The notes under the pieces were generated by a model that had not been told where the DNA came from, did no database searches, and was given only the letters and a program-made list of their open reading frames with translations. Source: Glaciibacter superstes DSM 21135 (GTDB lineage Bacteria > Actinomycetota > Actinomycetes > Actinomycetales > Microbacteriaceae). Taken from it: a DNA stretch of 64,000 nt. Location: contig NZ_ATWH01000001.1 of NCBI RefSeq assembly GCF_000421145.1, positions 248,001-312,000 of the forward strand. Direction: 5' to 3'. Shown piece by piece: positions 34,033 to 41,917 of this stretch (the stretch's first letter is position 1; each line of letters opens with the position of its first letter). The translations under genes were made by a program, and so were the position numbers.

Positions 34033-34274
34033 TCGTCTGGGGCATCGAGCAGGAGCCGATGTCCGGCCTCGACGGCAGCGAGACTCGCTACATCAACCGC
34101 GCCAATCCTGTCCAGTGCAGCATCAATTTGCTGCGTCACGGATTCAGCGTCCAGCTCTTCCAAATAGCGCTGTGCCGCACGCGCAAAGAACTCTGATCGG
34201 CTCATTCCCAGATCTCTCGCACGACGCGACGCACGGTCGAAGGTCTCGTCCGGGAGCGAGATCGCAGTTTTCAT
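34026..34274 (-). CDS. Ribbon-helix-helix antitoxin (MazE-type partner)
   Basis: The ATG at 34274 gives 82 residues. The N-terminal MKTAISLPDETFDRASRRARDLGMSRSEFFARAAQRYLEEL is a ribbon-helix-helix DNA-binding domain and the remainder is the toxin-neutralising tail. The longer frame upstream is rejected because a strong promoter (TTGTTG, 17 bases, TATACT) lies there. TATACT is only 6 bases from the ATG, so the mRNA is probably leaderless. Two direct GTATAAC copies overlap the -10 and are the likely autoregulatory operator. Confidence 0.88.
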   Translation of the reverse strand: MKTAISLPDETFDRASRRARDLGMSRSEFFARAAQRYLEELDAESVTQQIDAALDRIGAVDVASLAAVEAGHRLLLDAPDEW

Positions 34275-34280
34275 ACACCC

Positions 34281-34309
34281 AGTATAACTCGGTATAACCA
34301 CGCCAACAA
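34281..34309 (-). promoter_or_regulatory. Promoter and direct-repeat operator of the toxin-antitoxin operon
   Basis: On the minus strand TTGTTG (34309-34304), a 17-base spacer and TATACT (34286-34281) lead to the ATG at 34274. On the plus strand GTATAAC occurs at 34282-34288 and 34292-34298, with a 10-bp period that places both sites on the same DNA face. This suits cooperative binding by ribbon-helix-helix dimers. Confidence 0.7.
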
Positions 34310-34344
34310 GAGGAACAGCGCTGAGCAAACCGCACCCCATCCAC

Positions 34345-34382
34345 AGACAGGCAGCACCCGACACTTAGGGTGCTGCCTGTCT
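34345..34382. terminator. Perfect 15-bp hairpin between the antitoxin promoter and the surface-protein gene
   Basis: Arms 34345-34359 and 34368-34382 are perfect reverse complements with an 8-base loop. It lies 22 bases past the stop of the surface-protein gene on the minus strand and would protect the toxin-antitoxin promoter from read-through. Confidence 0.75.
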
Positions 34383-34404
34383 GCTTTACTAGGCGCTGCT
34401 TCCG

Positions 34405-37221
34405 TTAGGAGCGGGAGGCGCGGCGGCGGAAGAGCACGATGCCCGCGCCGGCCATGAGCAGGGCGAGTGCCCCACCGAGCCACACGCCGAATCCGTCGAC
34501 TCCGGTGGATGCCAGGTTCGCGCCGGGCTTCGTTCCAGCGGGGTCCGATCCGTTGCCCTGGCCGTCACCCGCACCGCCGCCGGGCGCCGCCGCCGTGACC
34601 GTGACCGCTGCCTCGGCGCTCACGCCTTCCGCGCCGGTCACGACGACGGTGTGAGCACCGGGCGTGACGGATGCCGGAACCGCGAACGTTCCGGAGAACG
34701 CGCCGACTGCATCCGTCGTCGCTGTTCCGAGCTGAACCGGATCGGAGTTCAACACGATCATGATGTCGCCAGCCGGGAATCCGGCCCCGGAAACCTCGAG
34801 GTTTCCGCCCTGCACGACCTGGCCTGCACCCAGCGTCACCGTTGCGACCGGCGCAGGCTCGTCTGCGCCGAAGATGTCACTCGCCTGGCCGAGATTCAGG
34901 AAGACGGTCTCGCCCGTGGCATCTTTCAGACCGTCGTTATCTGTCACTGCATACACCGAACCGTTGGCACCGATGGTGAGGCCCTCGAGCTTCTCCTGGG
35001 TCCAGCCGTTCACGGCCTGCATGTCGGGCAGCACGTCGTAGGCCAGGGTCTTCGGCAGCACCTGGAGTGCGTCGGCACCTGCAGCGTCGGCCGGAATCTC
35101 GACCGTGTAGATTCGCTTGTTCGCCGCGGCCGGGCCGTTCAGCTTGTCGCGCTCGATCACCGCGAGGGTGTCGGAGTCGACGGCAACGATTTCGGACAGG
35201 CCGACCCAGTCTCCGTCAGCCTCTGTGGCGTCAAGTTCGTAGCCGAACCATGACCAGGCCTGCGTCGTCACGTCGTATCGGCCGAGCCTGGTGATGTTGT
35301 CACCGTCGACCGTCGCACCGACATCCGCCGGGTCTGCCCAGAGCGGACGCTGCAGGGCGACCCACACTTGCTCTGCACCGGACTTGTCTGTGATCGCCGT
35401 CACACCCTCGTAGCCCCACTTCGCGATGTGATCGCTGATGTCAGCAGGAAGTGACACGGTTTCAACGACGGCACCGGCGGCATCCGTGCGGTGCAGCTGG
35501 TTCTCTGCACCGGTCGCGCCCTCTGAAGCGAGCCAGAAGCCCCCCTGCGGCCGGGCGAAGAGGCCTTCAACGTCGAATTCTGCCGGCTTGGCATCAGCAG
35601 TGACGACGAGACTGTCGGTAATGCGCGCCGGGGCGCCGGTCACGGCACCACTGACATCAACGGTGAAGATCGTGCTCGGCTTCAGCGCGGAGTCGCTGGC
35701 CGTGTAGAGGTGGTCGGAGTCGCCCGGAACCGCGCTCAACGCGCCGAGCGCAGACCAGCCGATCGGCAGTCCGCCATCGGTCGCAGCGGCCGTGTCGGAC
35801 ACGATGCTGGGCTGGCCGGGTACCGCGTCGCCGAGTTCGAAGAGGGCGACGGATGCGCGCACGCCATTTTCAGCTTCGTCCGTCTCGCTCGACACGGCGA
35901 GCAGCCCGCGGGCCGGAATCGGCAGCAGGCCCTCCGGTCCGTTGGTGGCGAACATCAGCTGCTCGAAGACCGGCGCCGTCGGGTCGCTCAGGTCGTAGGC
36001 CGCGACGAAGTTGCTGCGCTCAGAGGCCACGAAGGCGTAGGTGGTGCCGTCGTACTCGGCGACGGCGAGGCCCTCAGGCTCCGAGCCCTTCTTGCCTGCG
36101 CGGTCGTCGTTGTAGAGCCCGTGGGCGACGGCGAGGTGTTCGAAGCTGTTGCCGGCGTCCCAGGAGACATCACCGGTGGTCGCGTCGAAGATGGTCCATC
36201 CGCGGCTGCCGCCCTTCCAGTCGCCTTCGTTGGCGGTCGCGACGTGGGTGCCGTCGACCCAGACGATCGAATCGGGTTCGCGCGGAACATCCGTTATCGA
36301 CCCGGTCAGGTCGATGCGCTTGTCCTTCTTGACGTCGATGCCGTCGACGCTGACTGTGCCGGCCGAGAAGACGCGGGTGAGCTCGCGGGTGGCAAGGTCG
36401 ATGATCGCGATGCCGTTGTTCTCCTGAAGTGTGAGAGCGAGCTCGTTGTCGGCGTTGATGGCGACGTATTCGGGCTCAGGGTCGGTCGGCGAATCGAGTC
36501 CGGCGTCGACGAGCGCCGGGAGGGCGTCACCGTTCTCCTGCACCAGGTCGACCGGTGTGGCTACCCAGCTGTTGGGGTCCGTGTTGAGGTCGATGACCTG
36601 CACAAAACCGGCGGGCGGCTGCGGGAGGTCGCCCTCCTCGCCTCCCGTGGGCGTGAACTCCTCGTCGCGCTGGTTCTCGATGGCGATGGCGGCGTAGGCC
36701 TGGTCTGCGCTGATGGCGATCGAGTCTGGCTGGCCGCCGAGGTCGATGCTGGCGATCCGTTCGCGGTCGCTGACGCGCACTACGTCGAGGCGGCCCTTCG
36801 GGTTCACGAAGTCGCCGCCGCTCTCGTCAACGACGACGAGCACGTAGTCGCCGTATACCGCGACAGAGGTTGGCTGGTCGTCTGCGTGACCGAGTTCGGC
36901 CAGCGAGAGGGTTCCGGCGCCGAGCGGGGCCGATGGGTCCGAGATATCGAGGAATCCGATTCGCTTGCCCAGGGCGTCCGTGTAAATCATGGTGTTGCCG
37001 TCTGCGGTGACCGCAGAGATCTCAGCGACGGTCGGCTCGGCGGGGTCGACGCCCGCCGGCACGTTCTGGAATACCGGGTAGGTCGCGGTGCGGTGGAAGG
37101 CCTGGCCCGCTTCGTCCGCCTGCGCTGGCACGGATGCCGTCGGCCCCGTTGCGAGCACACCGGCGGCGAGCGCCGCCCCGACTAGAAGCGCGGAACCGCG
37201 CGCCACCCTGGAAATCCGCAT
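34405..37221 (-). CDS. Large secreted cell-surface protein with phytase-like/beta-propeller regions
   Basis: The product is 938 residues with a signal peptide (to about ADEAGQ, residue 36). An N-terminal half (about 45-440) resembles choice-of-anchor/propeller-type surface proteins (DALGKRIGFLDISDP, GQPDSIAISADQAYAAIAIENQRDEE, EPEYVAINADNELALTLQENNGIAIIDL). A second half (about 470-790) resembles esterase-like-phytase domains (FDVEGLFARPQGGFWLASEG, KWGYEGVTAITDKSG, EKLEGLTIGANGSVYAVTDNDG). It ends with an Ig-like stretch, a Gly/Asp linker, LASTG, a membrane helix and RRRASRS, which is a sortase-type anchor of LAxTG form. It is probably a phosphatase or nutrient-scavenging surface protein. The enzymatic activity is unproven. 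Confidence 0.8.
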   Translation of the reverse strand: MRISRVARGSALLVGAALAAGVLATGPTASVPAQADEAGQAFHRTATYPVFQNVPAGVDPAEPTVAEISAVTADGNTMIYTDALGKRIGFLDISDPSAPLGAGTLSLAELGHADDQPTSVAVYGDYVLVVVDESGGDFVNPKGRLDVVRVSDRERIASIDLGGQPDSIAISADQAYAAIAIENQRDEEFTPTGGEEGDLPQPPAGFVQVIDLNTDPNSWVATPVDLVQENGDALPALVDAGLDSPTDPEPEYVAINADNELALTLQENNGIAIIDLATRELTRVFSAGTVSVDGIDVKKDKRIDLTGSITDVPREPDSIVWVDGTHVATANEGDWKGGSRGWTIFDATTGDVSWDAGNSFEHLAVAHGLYNDDRAGKKGSEPEGLAVAEYDGTTYAFVASERSNFVAAYDLSDPTAPVFEQLMFATNGPEGLLPIPARGLLAVSSETDEAENGVRASVALFELGDAVPGQPSIVSDTAAATDGGLPIGWSALGALSAVPGDSDHLYTASDSALKPSTIFTVDVSGAVTGAPARITDSLVVTADAKPAEFDVEGLFARPQGGFWLASEGATGAENQLHRTDAAGAVVETVSLPADISDHIAKWGYEGVTAITDKSGAEQVWVALQRPLWADPADVGATVDGDNITRLGRYDVTTQAWSWFGYELDATEADGDWVGLSEIVAVDSDTLAVIERDKLNGPAAANKRIYTVEIPADAAGADALQVLPKTLAYDVLPDMQAVNGWTQEKLEGLTIGANGSVYAVTDNDGLKDATGETVFLNLGQASDIFGADEPAPVATVTLGAGQVVQGGNLEVSGAGFPAGDIMIVLNSDPVQLGTATTDAVGAFSGTFAVPASVTPGAHTVVVTGAEGVSAEAAVTVTAAAPGGGAGDGQGNGSDPAGTKPGANLASTGVDGFGVWLGGALALLMAGAGIVLFRRRASRS

Positions 37222-37377
37222 GACTGTCCCATTTCGATCGTCGACTGTGAACCGTGCAGGCTCACAGTGCCCGGCGGCGGGAACGGTGCGGTGTCGACTC
37301 GGTGGCCACTCGGTAGCCGGGAGATGGACGATTCCTGAACGCGGCGGCCGGCGGCGGCTGCCGTTGGGCGGCCGAAC

Positions 37378-38253
37378 TCAGGCCGCGGCCGGCACGCGCG
37401 CGCGACTACGATCGCGGATGAGGAATCCGAAGGCCAGTGCGACGAAGAACATCAGCACGCCGTATACCGCTGCCGGCAGCGACATTTCGACGCTGCCAAG
37501 AACCGTCTGCGCAATCACGATCGCCAGGGTTGCGTTGTGAATTCCGATTTCGAATGAACTGGCGACCGACTGCGCCCGGCCGACCCGCAGCATCCGTGGC
37601 ACCAGAAAACCGATGCCCAGGCTGATCAGGCAGAACAGCACGGTGATTGCGGCCAGGCTCGCAACGTTCTCGACGAGGATGTCGATGTTGGCGACCACGG
37701 CACCCGCAATGACGACAATCAATATGACGACGGATGCGATGCGCACCGGTTTGTCCATCGCATCCGCGAATTGCGGTCGCCAACGCCGCACCAGCATCCC
37801 GAGTGCAACGGGGAGCAGTACGATCGCGAAGACTTCGAGCACCTTGCCCAGTTGCAGGCCGACGGTGTCATTGCCGGGCAGGAAGAAGGCGATCGAGAGG
37901 TTGACGATGATCGGGAGGGTGACGACGGCGATCACCGAGTTGATGGCGGTGAGACTGATGTTGAGGGCGACGTCGCCCCGGAACAGGTGACTGTAGAGGT
38001 TCGCCGTTGTGCCGCCTGGCGATGCTGCGAGCAGCATCATGCCGACCGCCAGTACCGGCGGGAGGGCGAAGGCCACGACCAGGCCGAAGCAGACCAGAGG
38101 AAGGACGATGAGCTGGCAGACCAGCACGATCATCACGGCCCTCGGGTGTTTGCCGACCCGTGCGAAATCGCTGACGGTGAGGGTAAGGCCGAGGCCGAAC
38201 ATGATGAGTCCGAGGGCGACGGGGAGCCCGATGGTCGTCAACGCTGATGCCAT
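37378..38253 (-). CDS. Bile acid:sodium symporter (BASS/ArsB-like) family transporter
   Basis: From the ATG at 38253 the product is 291 residues with nine to ten membrane helices. It has the two BASS motifs: GLGLTLTVSDFARV near 20 (helix 1-2 boundary) and AASPGGTTANLYSHLFRGDVALNIS near 85, the latter including the sodium-site residues. The second crossover region is FEIGIHNATLAIVIAQTVLG near 235. Likely role: sodium-coupled uptake of an organic anion. Bacterial members transport pantoate, pyruvate or bile acids among others, so the substrate is open. It is monocistronic. The start at 38286 adds 11 residues without a ribosome site. Confidence 0.85.
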   Translation of the reverse strand: MASALTTIGLPVALGLIMFGLGLTLTVSDFARVGKHPRAVMIVLVCQLIVLPLVCFGLVVAFALPPVLAVGMMLLAASPGGTTANLYSHLFRGDVALNISLTAINSVIAVVTLPIIVNLSIAFFLPGNDTVGLQLGKVLEVFAIVLLPVALGMLVRRWRPQFADAMDKPVRIASVVILIVVIAGAVVANIDILVENVASLAAITVLFCLISLGIGFLVPRMLRVGRAQSVASSFEIGIHNATLAIVIAQTVLGSVEMSLPAAVYGVLMFFVALAFGFLIRDRSRARVPAAA

Positions 38254-38456
38254 GTGCTCACTGTGCCCGAGAACCGGGCCAAGCACAATGCCGCGTTCTC
38301 GAGATCGACGGACATTGTGGTGCCGATACCACGTTGCGACGGGTCAGTGGCCGATGAGAGGCAGAATCTCCGTCGATTTCAGTGGGGGTGTCGCGCCGGG
38401 GCCGCCCCGCGTAGGCTCGGCAGAAAGCAGTACCGGTCCATCAACGAGGAGGAACC

Positions 38457-38660
38457 ATGTCTGTTGCACGCGTCACCACACTGAGTGTTCGTTCGGAAAC
38501 ATCGTTCGAGGATGCCGTCGCCCAAGGCATCGCCCGAGCGAACAAAACTCTGCGGGGGGTCTCCGGCGCCTGGGTCAAGGAGCAGAAGGTCGAAGTCGTC
38601 GGTGGTGCCATCACGGCCTGGAGCGTAACGCTCGAAGTGACGTTCGTTCTCGACGACTGA
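38457..38660 (+). CDS. Dodecin-family flavin-binding protein
   Basis: This 67-residue protein is a complete dodecin: VARVTTLSVRSETSFEDAVAQGIARANKTLRGVSGAWVKEQKVEVVGGAITAWSVTLEVTFVLDD. Dodecins form hollow 12-mers that store flavins (or CoA in some actinobacteria) and quench excited flavin. The conserved Trp in GAWVKEQKV is present. AGGAGG is 5 bases upstream of the ATG, a strong ribosome site. It is convergent with the mocR gene, separated by hairpin-forming sequence. Confidence 0.93.
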   Translation: MSVARVTTLSVRSETSFEDAVAQGIARANKTLRGVSGAWVKEQKVEVVGGAITAWSVTLEVTFVLDD

Positions 38661-38661
38661 G

Positions 38662-38683
38662 CGAAAAGAGGAGGAATCTCTCC
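38662..38683. terminator. Hairpin between dodecin and mocR
   Basis: aagaggag (38662-38669) and ctcctctt (38676-38683) pair perfectly around a 6-base loop immediately after the dodecin stop. Further gaggag/ctcctc pairs follow up to 38745. It probably terminates both convergent genes. Confidence 0.6.
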
Positions 38684-38750
38684 TCTTGCGCCCTGAGGAG
38701 GATGAATCCGCCGTCTGCGGTCGACTTCTCCTCCGTTCGCGCAAGCCGGC

Positions 38751-40208
38751 TCAGACGACGTCGGCCAGATAGCCGGTGTCTGCCAACGGATGCCGTAGCA
38801 GCGAACCCCAAGCAAGCGCCAATGCGTCGACGGCGCGCTCGGTCTCTTCGGCCGGGTAGCAGAACGGCAGACGCAGGAAGCGTTCGAATGCGCCGTCGAT
38901 TCCGAATCGCGGCCCGGCCGGAATCAACAGGCCGTGGTTGCGCGCGGCCAGCGCCAGTTGCGAACTGACCGGCTGGCCGAGGTTCACCCAGGTGGTGATT
39001 CCGCCGTCGACGTGCGGCACCCTCCACTCGGGGAAACGCTCGGCCAGCGCGACTTCGAGATGGTCACGGTTGGTGCGCAGCTGGGCGTTCCGCTGCGCGA
39101 TGATCGCCGGCATGTCGGCAAGGAGTCTGGTCACCATTAGCTGCTCGAGAATCGGCGTGCCCAGGTCGTTCGCCGATCTGGCGGCGACGAGCTTGCGAAT
39201 CAACGGTCGCTCCGCCCGGATCCAGCCGACGCGGAGTCCGCCCCACACGGTCTTGCCGACCGAACCGATCGACACCGTTGTTCCCGGCATAGCGGGGTCC
39301 GCATATGCGGCGAACGGCAGGAACTCGCCCGCCCTGTCGATGTTGAACTCGCCGATGGTCTCGTCGATGAGCAGAACGGTCCCTTGCCGCCCCGCAGCGG
39401 CGAGCACCCGTTCGCGCTGGTCGACGGGCATGGTCTGGCCGGTCGGATTGTGGAAGTCGGGCATCAGATATCCGAGCACCGGATTGCTGCGCTGCAGCGT
39501 CTGCAGGAGCGCCGTTTCGTCCCAGCCGCCCTCTTCGCCAGCACTCGCATCGGGCGCGGAAACACTCACGGACACCAACCGGGCTCCCCCGGAGCGGAGC
39601 GCTTCGTACGCGTGCGGGTATGTCGGCATTTCGATCAGCGCCCGGTCGCCGCGACCCAGCATCACCCGTGCGAGCAGGGCGATGGCGTGCTGAGCGCCGA
39701 TCGTGACCATGATCTGCTCCGGATCCGTCGCCAGCCCCCTGCTGCGGTAGCGGTCAGCGATGGCGGCACGCAGTTCGGGGATGCCAACGGGATCGAACCC
39801 GGACTCGCCCAGGTGCCGTGGCAGGTCTCTGGCGGCCAGCTCCGCGACATCCGCCAACCCCGTCAGCGCTGGCAACGTCGCCTTGCTGAAATCGAGCATG
39901 CCGCGGCCGCCGACCGCGGTCAGTGTCGTTGCGCCTCCAGGTATGCGGGTCATGCTGCCAGAGCCGCGCACACTGATCAGGAAGCCGGCGTCACGGAGTT
40001 GCCGGTAGGCGGCGGCGACCGTGGTGCGGCTCAGCCCCAGACGGGTGCTGAAGTCGCGCTCTGCCGGCAGGCGACTATCGGTCGGGATGCGACCGTCAAG
40101 GATCAGGAGACGGATGCGGTCGGCCAACGCCGCGTATGCGCTGGAACCGCTTCGCCACTCTCCGAGCAGGGATTCGAGTGCGCGAGCACTGACCTGATGG
40201 GCTGACAT
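38751..40208 (-). CDS. MocR-type regulator (GntR winged helix fused to aminotransferase fold)
   Basis: The product is 485 residues. Residues 20-90 form a GntR winged helix (AALADRIRLLILDGRIPTDSRLPAERDFSTRLGLSRTTVAAAYRQL). Residues 120-480 form a fold-type I aminotransferase domain with PDFHNPTGQ near 253 and the PLP-binding Lys in SIGSVGKTVWGGLRVGW near 317. MocR proteins sense PLP or amino acids. The gene is divergent from a YczE-type membrane protein gene 63 bases away, a pairing known from Firmicutes and Actinobacteria where MocR controls yczE. Confidence 0.92.
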   Translation of the reverse strand: MSAHQVSARALESLLGEWRSGSSAYAALADRIRLLILDGRIPTDSRLPAERDFSTRLGLSRTTVAAAYRQLRDAGFLISVRGSGSMTRIPGGATTLTAVGGRGMLDFSKATLPALTGLADVAELAARDLPRHLGESGFDPVGIPELRAAIADRYRSRGLATDPEQIMVTIGAQHAIALLARVMLGRGDRALIEMPTYPHAYEALRSGGARLVSVSVSAPDASAGEEGGWDETALLQTLQRSNPVLGYLMPDFHNPTGQTMPVDQRERVLAAAGRQGTVLLIDETIGEFNIDRAGEFLPFAAYADPAMPGTTVSIGSVGKTVWGGLRVGWIRAERPLIRKLVAARSANDLGTPILEQLMVTRLLADMPAIIAQRNAQLRTNRDHLEVALAERFPEWRVPHVDGGITTWVNLGQPVSSQLALAARNHGLLIPAGPRFGIDGAFERFLRLPFCYPAEETERAVDALALAWGSLLRHPLADTGYLADVV

Positions 40209-40271
40209 GAGGCCACTATAGACAGATTGGCCTCTTGATAACAGGGTTCAGTTGTAATTGGATTGATTTTC
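40209..40271. promoter_or_regulatory. Shared control region of the mocR/yczE pair
   Basis: This 63-base AT-richer spacer contains attgg at 40224-40228 and again at 40257-40261, about three helical turns apart, and no ribosome sites. Direct repeats spaced this way are typical MocR binding arrangements. No assignment of -10 boxes is secure. Confidence 0.4.
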
Positions 40272-40952
40272 ATGACGCGTCGCATTACGCAACTCCTGAT
40301 TGGCCTGTTCCTGTACGGAATCGGGATTGCGCTGATTGTGCGCGCGGAGATCGGCGTTGCGCCGTGGGATGTGCTGACGCAGGGCATCGACAATCACACC
40401 GGACTCGGCTTCGGATTGATCACGGTGCTGGTGAGCGGAGTCGTGCTGTTGTTCTGGATTCCGATCAGGCAGAAGCCGGGTGTGGGCACCGTGCTGAATG
40501 CGTTTCTGGTGGGGCCGAGCGCGGATGTCGGGCTGTGGCTGATACCGGAGGGCCTCGACCTGTGGCTCCGCATCATCCTGTTCGCGGCGGGTTTATTGAT
40601 ACTCGCGATTGCGACCGGCCTCTATATCGGGGCGCATTTCGGGCCGGGGCCGCGTGATGGCCTGATGACCGGGCTGCACAAGACGACCGGGCAGAAGATC
40701 TGGGTGGTGCGCACGGCGATCGAGGTCGTAGTGCTGGCGATCGGCTGGGCGCTCGGCGGCAACGTGGGCATCGGTACGGTGCTGTTCGCCGTGCTGGTGG
40801 GGCCGCTCTGCAACTGGACGATGCCGCTGTTCGCGATCAAGCGCCCTGCGTTCCCGATTGAGCCGTCCTCCCCGGTCGAACTCGCGCGAGAGGCGAAGCT
40901 GGAGGGTTCTGCAGCCCCCTCCGCTCCGATCATCGACTCACCGGCGAACTAG
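40272..40952 (+). CDS. YczE/YyaS-family membrane protein
   Basis: This 226-residue membrane protein (from the ATG at 40272; a TTG at 40263 would add three residues) has about five helices. The family motif is visible: GIALIVRAEIGVAPWDVLTQGIDNHTGLGFG near 15-45, and GLYIGAHFGPGPRDGLMTGLHKTTGQKIWVVRTAIEV near 120-155. B. subtilis YczE affects surfactin production, but the general role is unknown. It is controlled, most likely, by the divergent MocR gene. Confidence 0.88.
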   Translation: MTRRITQLLIGLFLYGIGIALIVRAEIGVAPWDVLTQGIDNHTGLGFGLITVLVSGVVLLFWIPIRQKPGVGTVLNAFLVGPSADVGLWLIPEGLDLWLRIILFAAGLLILAIATGLYIGAHFGPGPRDGLMTGLHKTTGQKIWVVRTAIEVVVLAIGWALGGNVGIGTVLFAVLVGPLCNWTMPLFAIKRPAFPIEPSSPVELAREAKLEGSAAPSAPIIDSPAN

Positions 40953-40959
40953 CCGTTCG

Positions 40960-41718
40960 CTACCGGTTGCGGTCGGCGTAGGCCTTCATCGCGTCGCGCA
41001 CGAACTCGGCGCCGAATGGGCCACCATAGTTCGCAGCGAAGCGGTCGTCGGCCACGTACATCTCGCCGAGTCCGACGAAGTACTCCTTCGTCGGACCATG
41101 CGCTCCACCCTCCGGTGTACCCGGGATGCCGCGCAGCCAGTCGAAACGCCGCTGCGCAAGCGCCTGTGCCTCGTCGCCGTCTGGAGCAATGCCGCTTTGT
41201 GCAGCCTCGATCCAGTCGGTGCCGAGCTGCTTCTGCGTCTCGAGCCAAGCGGACTTCTCCTCCGCTGACATACCGCGCCACCAGGCATCGCTCTTCGCGT
41301 ACGCGTCCTTGCCCCAACGCTCCTCGACCTCCTCCTTGTATTGGGTGTGGTCGAATCCGTCGAACATGTTCTCTGCCATCAGTTGTTCACCTCCTTCCAT
41401 CGTCACAATCGTGTTCTCGACCGACTGGATCTGCCGGCCGAGCCGTTCCTGCTCCTGCTTCAGCCAGTTGAGATGACTGAGCAGCGCACGCCCTTCGTCT
41501 GCCTCGTGCTCGAGAACCTCGCCGATGGCGGGAAGCCCGAGCCCGAGTTCACGAAGCATCAGGATGCGCTGGAGGCGCACCAGCGCCCGCTCGTCGTAAT
41601 AGCGGTAACCGTTGCTGCCGATCCGGCTGGGCTTCAGCAGGCCACGCTCGCCATAGTGGCGAAGCGTGCGACTGGTCGTGTTGGCCAGCCGCGCAATGTC
41701 CTGGATGGACCAGTCCAT
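40960..41718 (-). CDS. MerR-family regulator with TipAS drug-binding domain
   Basis: From the ATG at 41718 (AGAGGAG 6-7 bases upstream) the product is 252 residues. The N-terminal MerR domain (WSIQDIARLANTTSRTLRHYGERGLLKPSRIGSNGYRYYDERAL) is followed by the dimerisation helix. The C-terminal TipAS domain (EVEERWGKDAYAKSDAWWRGMS, PTKEYFVGLGEMYVADDRFAANYG) binds thiopeptides and other drugs in TipA. The promoter has the 19-base spacer and in-spacer palindrome expected for MerR-type autoactivation. It is convergent with yczE (7-base gap). Confidence 0.92.
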   Translation of the reverse strand: MDWSIQDIARLANTTSRTLRHYGERGLLKPSRIGSNGYRYYDERALVRLQRILMLRELGLGLPAIGEVLEHEADEGRALLSHLNWLKQEQERLGRQIQSVENTIVTMEGGEQLMAENMFDGFDHTQYKEEVEERWGKDAYAKSDAWWRGMSAEEKSAWLETQKQLGTDWIEAAQSGIAPDGDEAQALAQRRFDWLRGIPGTPEGGAHGPTKEYFVGLGEMYVADDRFAANYGGPFGAEFVRDAMKAYADRNR

Positions 41719-41755
41719 TAGGGCTCCTCTCGGCATCCGTTTGCGTGTGAATTAC

Positions 41756-41786
41756 ACGCTAGAGGTTGACGCTTCGTCAATGTCAA
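41756..41786 (-). promoter_or_regulatory. MerR-type promoter with 19-bp spacer and operator
   Basis: On the minus strand TTGACA (41786-41781), 19 bases, then TAGCGT (41761-41756). The spacer holds the perfect palindrome ttgacgcttcgtcaa (41766-41780). A 19-bp spacer with a dyad between -35 and -10 is the hallmark of MerR-activated promoters. Confidence 0.75.
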
Positions 41787-41821
41787 GCGCCATCCCGAAC
41801 TTTCTACTTGCGCGAGGCACA

Positions 41822-41861
41822 AACGCGATATATCGTGTGTGCAGGCAGAACGCGATATATC
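41822..41861 (+). promoter_or_regulatory. Two direct copies of a palindromic site upstream of the DUF4097/padR operon
   Basis: aacgcgatatatc occurs at 41822-41834 and, identically, at 41849-41861 (27-bp spacing). The core CGATATATCG is a perfect palindrome in copy 1 and differs by one base in copy 2. It lies 57-96 bases before the ATG at 41918. Likely bound by the PadR protein of the same operon. Confidence 0.7.
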
Positions 41862-41917
41862 TCGAAAACTCGACTTCCGCATCCGTTCACCGGATGCCAG
41901 GCACAAGGAGAAAGCAC

